Below, piece after piece: positions 13,782 through 14,493 of a stretch of 14,493 nt of DNA. The notes beneath the pieces are model-generated. The model was not told the origin of the DNA, ran no database searches, and saw nothing but the letters and a program-made list of their open reading frames with translations. Each line of letters starts with the position of its first letter. The stretch's first letter is position 1. Source of the stretch: JBEBXQ01 sp040391535 (GTDB taxonomy: Bacteria > Bacteroidota > Bacteroidia > Cytophagales > Spirosomataceae); assembly GCA_040391535.1 (NCBI GenBank), contig JBEBXQ010000125.1, positions 1-14,493 of the forward strand, in the 5' to 3' direction. The translations under genes and the position numbers were made by a program.

Positions 13782-14493
13782 TGATGAACCCCTTGCGAGA
13801 AGCCTGATCAGGGAATACCTGGAAAGCTTTCCGGAAATTGAAATTCTGCAGGAATGCAATGATGGTTTTGAAGGAATCAAAGCTTTGAATCAGCATAAGC
13901 CTGATTTAATATTTCTGGACATTCAGATGCCCAAAATCAACGGTTTTGAAATGCTGGAGCTCTATGAAGAACCGGTATCGGTCATTTTCTCTACAGCGTT
14001 TGATCAATATGCTATGAAAGCTTTTGAGAATAATGCCATTGACTATTTGTTAAAGCCCTACAGTAAGGAAAGGTTTGACAAAGCTGTTCATAAATGGTTA
14101 CAGTCAAGGCCGGTATCTCAACCGAATTTCCCTGCTCATGAGGATGTATATCCTGAAGCGGTGATGAACCGTATCGTTGTACGCAATCAGCATGAGATCA
14201 AAATCCTGCCGCTAAATACAATCTATTTTTTCGAAGCCTATGGTGATTATATCAAGATCCATACCAATGAAGGCATGTTTTTGAAAAAAATGACCATGAC
14301 TCTTCTGGAAAATAAATTGCCGGCTTCCGCGTTTGTCCGCATTCACAGATCCTACATCGTTAATATTACGGAAATCCACAAAATAGAGCCGATGGAAAAA
14401 GAACAGTATATTGCCATTCTGAAAAATCACCGTGAGCGGCTTAGTATCAGCAGAAGAGGGTATGGTAATCTGAAGGAAGTGCTGGGGATCTGA
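13759..14493 (+). CDS. LytTR-family response regulator
   Basis: 244 residues, complete; the TGA is the last codon of the window. The receiver domain (about 3-118) has the acidic pair D8/D9, phospho-acceptor Asp54 in LIFLDIQMP, Thr79 in IFSTA and Lys99 in YLLKPY. The LytTR DNA-binding domain (about 140-243) has RIVVRNQHEIKILPLNTIYFFEAYGDYIKIHT and FVRIHRSYIVNITEIHKIEP. Such regulators bind imperfect direct repeats about two helical turns apart. Overlap with the kinase gene (13759-13781) points to translational coupling. Targets are unknown; autoregulation of the LiaF-like operon is common in such cassettes. Confidence 0.94.
   Translation: MSTCLIIDDEPLARSLIREYLESFPEIEILQECNDGFEGIKALNQHKPDLIFLDIQMPKINGFEMLELYEEPVSVIFSTAFDQYAMKAFENNAIDYLLKPYSKERFDKAVHKWLQSRPVSQPNFPAHEDVYPEAVMNRIVVRNQHEIKILPLNTIYFFEAYGDYIKIHTNEGMFLKKMTMTLLENKLPASAFVRIHRSYIVNITEIHKIEPMEKEQYIAILKNHRERLSISRRGYGNLKEVLGI

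Overview
The window reads as chromosomal DNA of a free-living member of the Bacteroidota. The evidence is a SusC/SusD outer-membrane pair, TAnnTTTG-type -7 promoter elements, weak or absent Shine-Dalgarno sites, and a LytS/LytTR-type two-component pair next to a LiaF-like membrane protein. I cannot fix the genus. The protein style resembles Cytophagales, Sphingobacteriales or Chitinophagales soil and aquatic bacteria rather than gut Bacteroides. No rRNA, tRNA, CRISPR array, insertion sequence or phage gene was seen.

Layout. (1) Positions 1-1571, minus strand: a two-gene operon, a DcsG-like ATP-grasp ligase followed 22 nt later by an EamA/DMT-family permease that starts at TTG and runs off the left edge. 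(2) Positions 1572-1992: an AT-rich divergent intergenic region with a candidate promoter for each side, an inverted repeat, and a leader of about 100 nt with two mutually exclusive pairings. (3) Positions 1993-11751, plus strand: a sulfatase-type utilisation locus in the order sulfatase A, SusC/RagA TonB-dependent transporter, SusD/RagB lipoprotein, sulfatase B with a C-terminal HEAT-like domain, sulfatase C. A strong AT-rich stem-loop separates susD from the last two sulfatases, which overlap by ATGA. (4) Positions 11752-14493, plus strand: a separate unit with its own promoter encoding a LiaF-like membrane protein, a LytS-type histidine kinase and a LytTR response regulator. The kinase and regulator overlap by 23 nt, and the regulator's stop codon is the last base of the window.

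How the genes may work together. SusC and SusD would capture and import a sulfated oligosaccharide across the outer membrane, and three exported formylglycine-type sulfatases would remove sulfate. All three carry the C-x-P-x-R maturation motif. A and C are paralogues resembling heparan N-sulfatase (sulfamidase)-like S1 enzymes, and B is a distinct S1 subtype. No glycoside hydrolase, polysaccharide lyase, sulfatase-maturing enzyme or PUL regulator lies in the window, so the locus looks like a desulfation module that depends on partners elsewhere. The LiaF/LytS/LytTR unit is probably an envelope-stress or signalling cassette unrelated to the sulfatase locus. The ATP-grasp plus exporter pair suggests synthesis and efflux of a small amino-acid-derived molecule, but that is inference.

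The most noteworthy points are: sulfatase A lacks the basic residue nine positions after the DNG aspartate that the other two keep, and has Asp-Asn where sulfatase C has Asp-Asp; the 14-bp stem-loop after susD; the leader with alternative pairings before sulfatase A; and the ATP-grasp/exporter operon.
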